From positions 38,953,689 through 39,017,688 of the forward strand of contig OX411557.1 in the NCBI GenBank assembly GCA_948146395.1: 64,000 nucleotides of DNA, given 5' to 3'. A model generated the notes under the pieces. It worked only from the letters and a program-made list of their open reading frames with translations, had not been told where the DNA came from and did no database searches. Below, one piece after another: positions 62,781-64,000 of the stretch; position 1 is the stretch's first letter, and each line of letters opens with the position of its first letter. A program made the translations under genes and the position numbers. The stretch comes from Fragum whitleyi (taxonomy: Eukaryota > Mollusca > Bivalvia > Cardiida > Cardiidae).

Positions 62781-63419
62781 CTAGAAAAGAATATGTGACT
62801 CTTCGCACGAAATGGGACCAGTTGGGAGCTTCGTAAAATAACCATTCGAAAAATAAGGTGGTTCCAGTAGAAGGTAACCGGAGGCCCCTTTCCAAAAATT
62901 GTTTCACTTGGTAAGTAATGAGCAATTTTCATTGAGGAGTGAGAAAAAGTGCACCAGAGTCTTCAGTCGAAACATTTCCTTGATGGTCCCTTTTCGCATG
63001 ACGCGTTTATATTTAAAGCCGAAACCCTGATACACATGCACATAAAATAACGTTTTACTACACAATCAACTTATTTTGATAGAGCAAATCAATCTTAAAC
63101 ATTCATACTTTTCTAATTTCATACCACGATCGAAAAAGAAAGAAAATCGATTTTTTCCTTACGATTAAAAGTAGTCGAGTAAAAAGTAAGGATTTGATAA
63201 ATTCATAATAGTTTACTCGAGAATTCTTTTCTTTGTTTTCACCTTGTTTCGTGATTAAACTTGGTATATTGCTTTTATACTACCTTCTCATCAACAAGAA
63301 GTACTTGAGGCCAGGGAGGGCCAAGTATCGCTCCTATGGAATTTCACCAAGGAAACTAGAAGAAACATCAATTTGCTTTAAGTAAAATTTAAAGTAAATG
63401 ATGATTTTAGAAAGCAGGA

Positions 63420-64000
63420 CAAGGTCTGTAAAAAAATAAATTTTGATTTAAAAACAGACAGGGCCAAGGGTTCTACAGGATGCAAGAATAAAAGACAATC
63501 AAATTCCAACCTTTATTGTCGGCTTAATACAAACCTAGACCCTATAATTATTAATTGAAGAAAGAAGGTCAAAGGTCCTGGTCATCCTGATGCCAGAATT
63601 AAAGTCAATCGCCTACCAACAATTTTTATTGTCTAAACACTGTCACAGGTCAATATTCGAGAAAATATGTCAAAGTTCAAGGTTGGGGTCAAGGGTCCGT
63701 CGAAATGCCGGAATTAAAACATTATCTATTTTCCTTCATCGTTGTTTTTATACAGACCTTTGCCCTACAATTATGATTTTAAGAAAGTATATCAAAGGTG
63801 AAGAACTAGGTCAAGGGTTAAAAACATACCCTAATCGAAAACAATCATCTAGCGACCATTATTTTTGACTTAACACAGTCCTAGCCCTACAAATTCAATG
63901 CCGTAGAAAGAAGGTCAGAGATCGAGATCCACATGATGCAAGAATCAAAGACAATTATCTCCCAACCATTATTAGTGACTTGACACAGTCCTGGCCCTCA
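63420..64000. repeat. Degenerate tandem repeat of about 120 bp, running off the window
   Basis: The block GAAAGAAGGTCAAAGGTCC / GAAAATATGTCAAAGTTCAA / GAAAGTATATCAAAGGTGAA / GAAAGAAGGTCAGAGATCGA recurs at about 63557, 63658, 63781 and 63905, each followed by a GCAAGAATTAAA-type word and a CTAACACAGTCCTxGCCCTAC-type word. Possibly the core of another tandem-core element. Confidence 0.55.

Noticed and set aside
62780..62932. ATG at 62932 as the SLC16 start
   Set aside because: A good acceptor (TTCTTTTCTAG) lies just before the conserved TM1, and the upstream residues have no family match; this is probably intron.

Overview
The window is 64 kb of AT-rich animal nuclear DNA. A bivalve mollusc is my best guess. 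That is inferred from the exon-intron style (exons of 45-861 nt, introns of 0.1-4 kb), from two vertebrate-like solute-carrier families, from tRNA-derived SINEs, and from several elements with bivalve 'pearl'/Helentron-like architecture. Nothing prokaryotic or viral is seen. The species cannot be named from the sequence.

Three real genes are visible, all membrane transporters and all incomplete at the 5' end. (1) SLC23 copy A, + strand, 11250-25009: 13 exons, 554 codons plus stop, missing only the N-terminal exon(s). (2) SLC23 copy B, - strand, 47015-39971: the last 7 exons (323 residues) of a close paralogue facing copy A tail to tail; its upstream exons are lost at or beyond a 200-N assembly gap (47379-47578). 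(3) An SLC16 (monocarboxylate transporter-like) gene, - strand, 62780-55813: 4 exons, about 430 residues, first exon not found. The exon lengths of A and B agree exactly except for one extra codon in the last exon of B, so they are duplicates. Their nucleobase-ascorbate transporter signatures differ at the first residue (P in A, Q in B), which could mean different substrates. Both use the same apparent non-canonical GA 5' splice site straight after that signature.

The rest is intron and intergenic DNA dense in mobile-element remnants. These include: a 5'-truncated LINE (25628-27270); three tRNA-derived SINEs; a TTAA-flanked piggyBac-like MITE (49741-50476); a hAT-like TIR element (11711-13375); at least eight copies of one MITE-like family sharing the terminus TCAATTTCACGAT; five Helentron/pearl-like elements with internal tandem repeats and a conserved 3' hairpin followed by CT(A)A; several foldback elements; a fresh 3x tandem duplication of about 370 bp inside the SLC16 intron; and two long CT tracts.

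By region: 1-11.2 kb repeats, no supported gene; 11.25-25.0 kb SLC23 copy A; 25.0-27.3 kb dispersed repeat and LINE; 27.3-39.9 kb intergenic with repeats, SINEs and one weak signal-peptide exon candidate; 39.97-47.0 kb SLC23 copy B with a large tandem-repeat element in its last intron; 47.4-55.8 kb gap and repeats; 55.8-62.8 kb SLC16; 62.8-64 kb repeats running off the edge. Exons were found by reading translations, splice consensus and phase. No alignment or database search was run.
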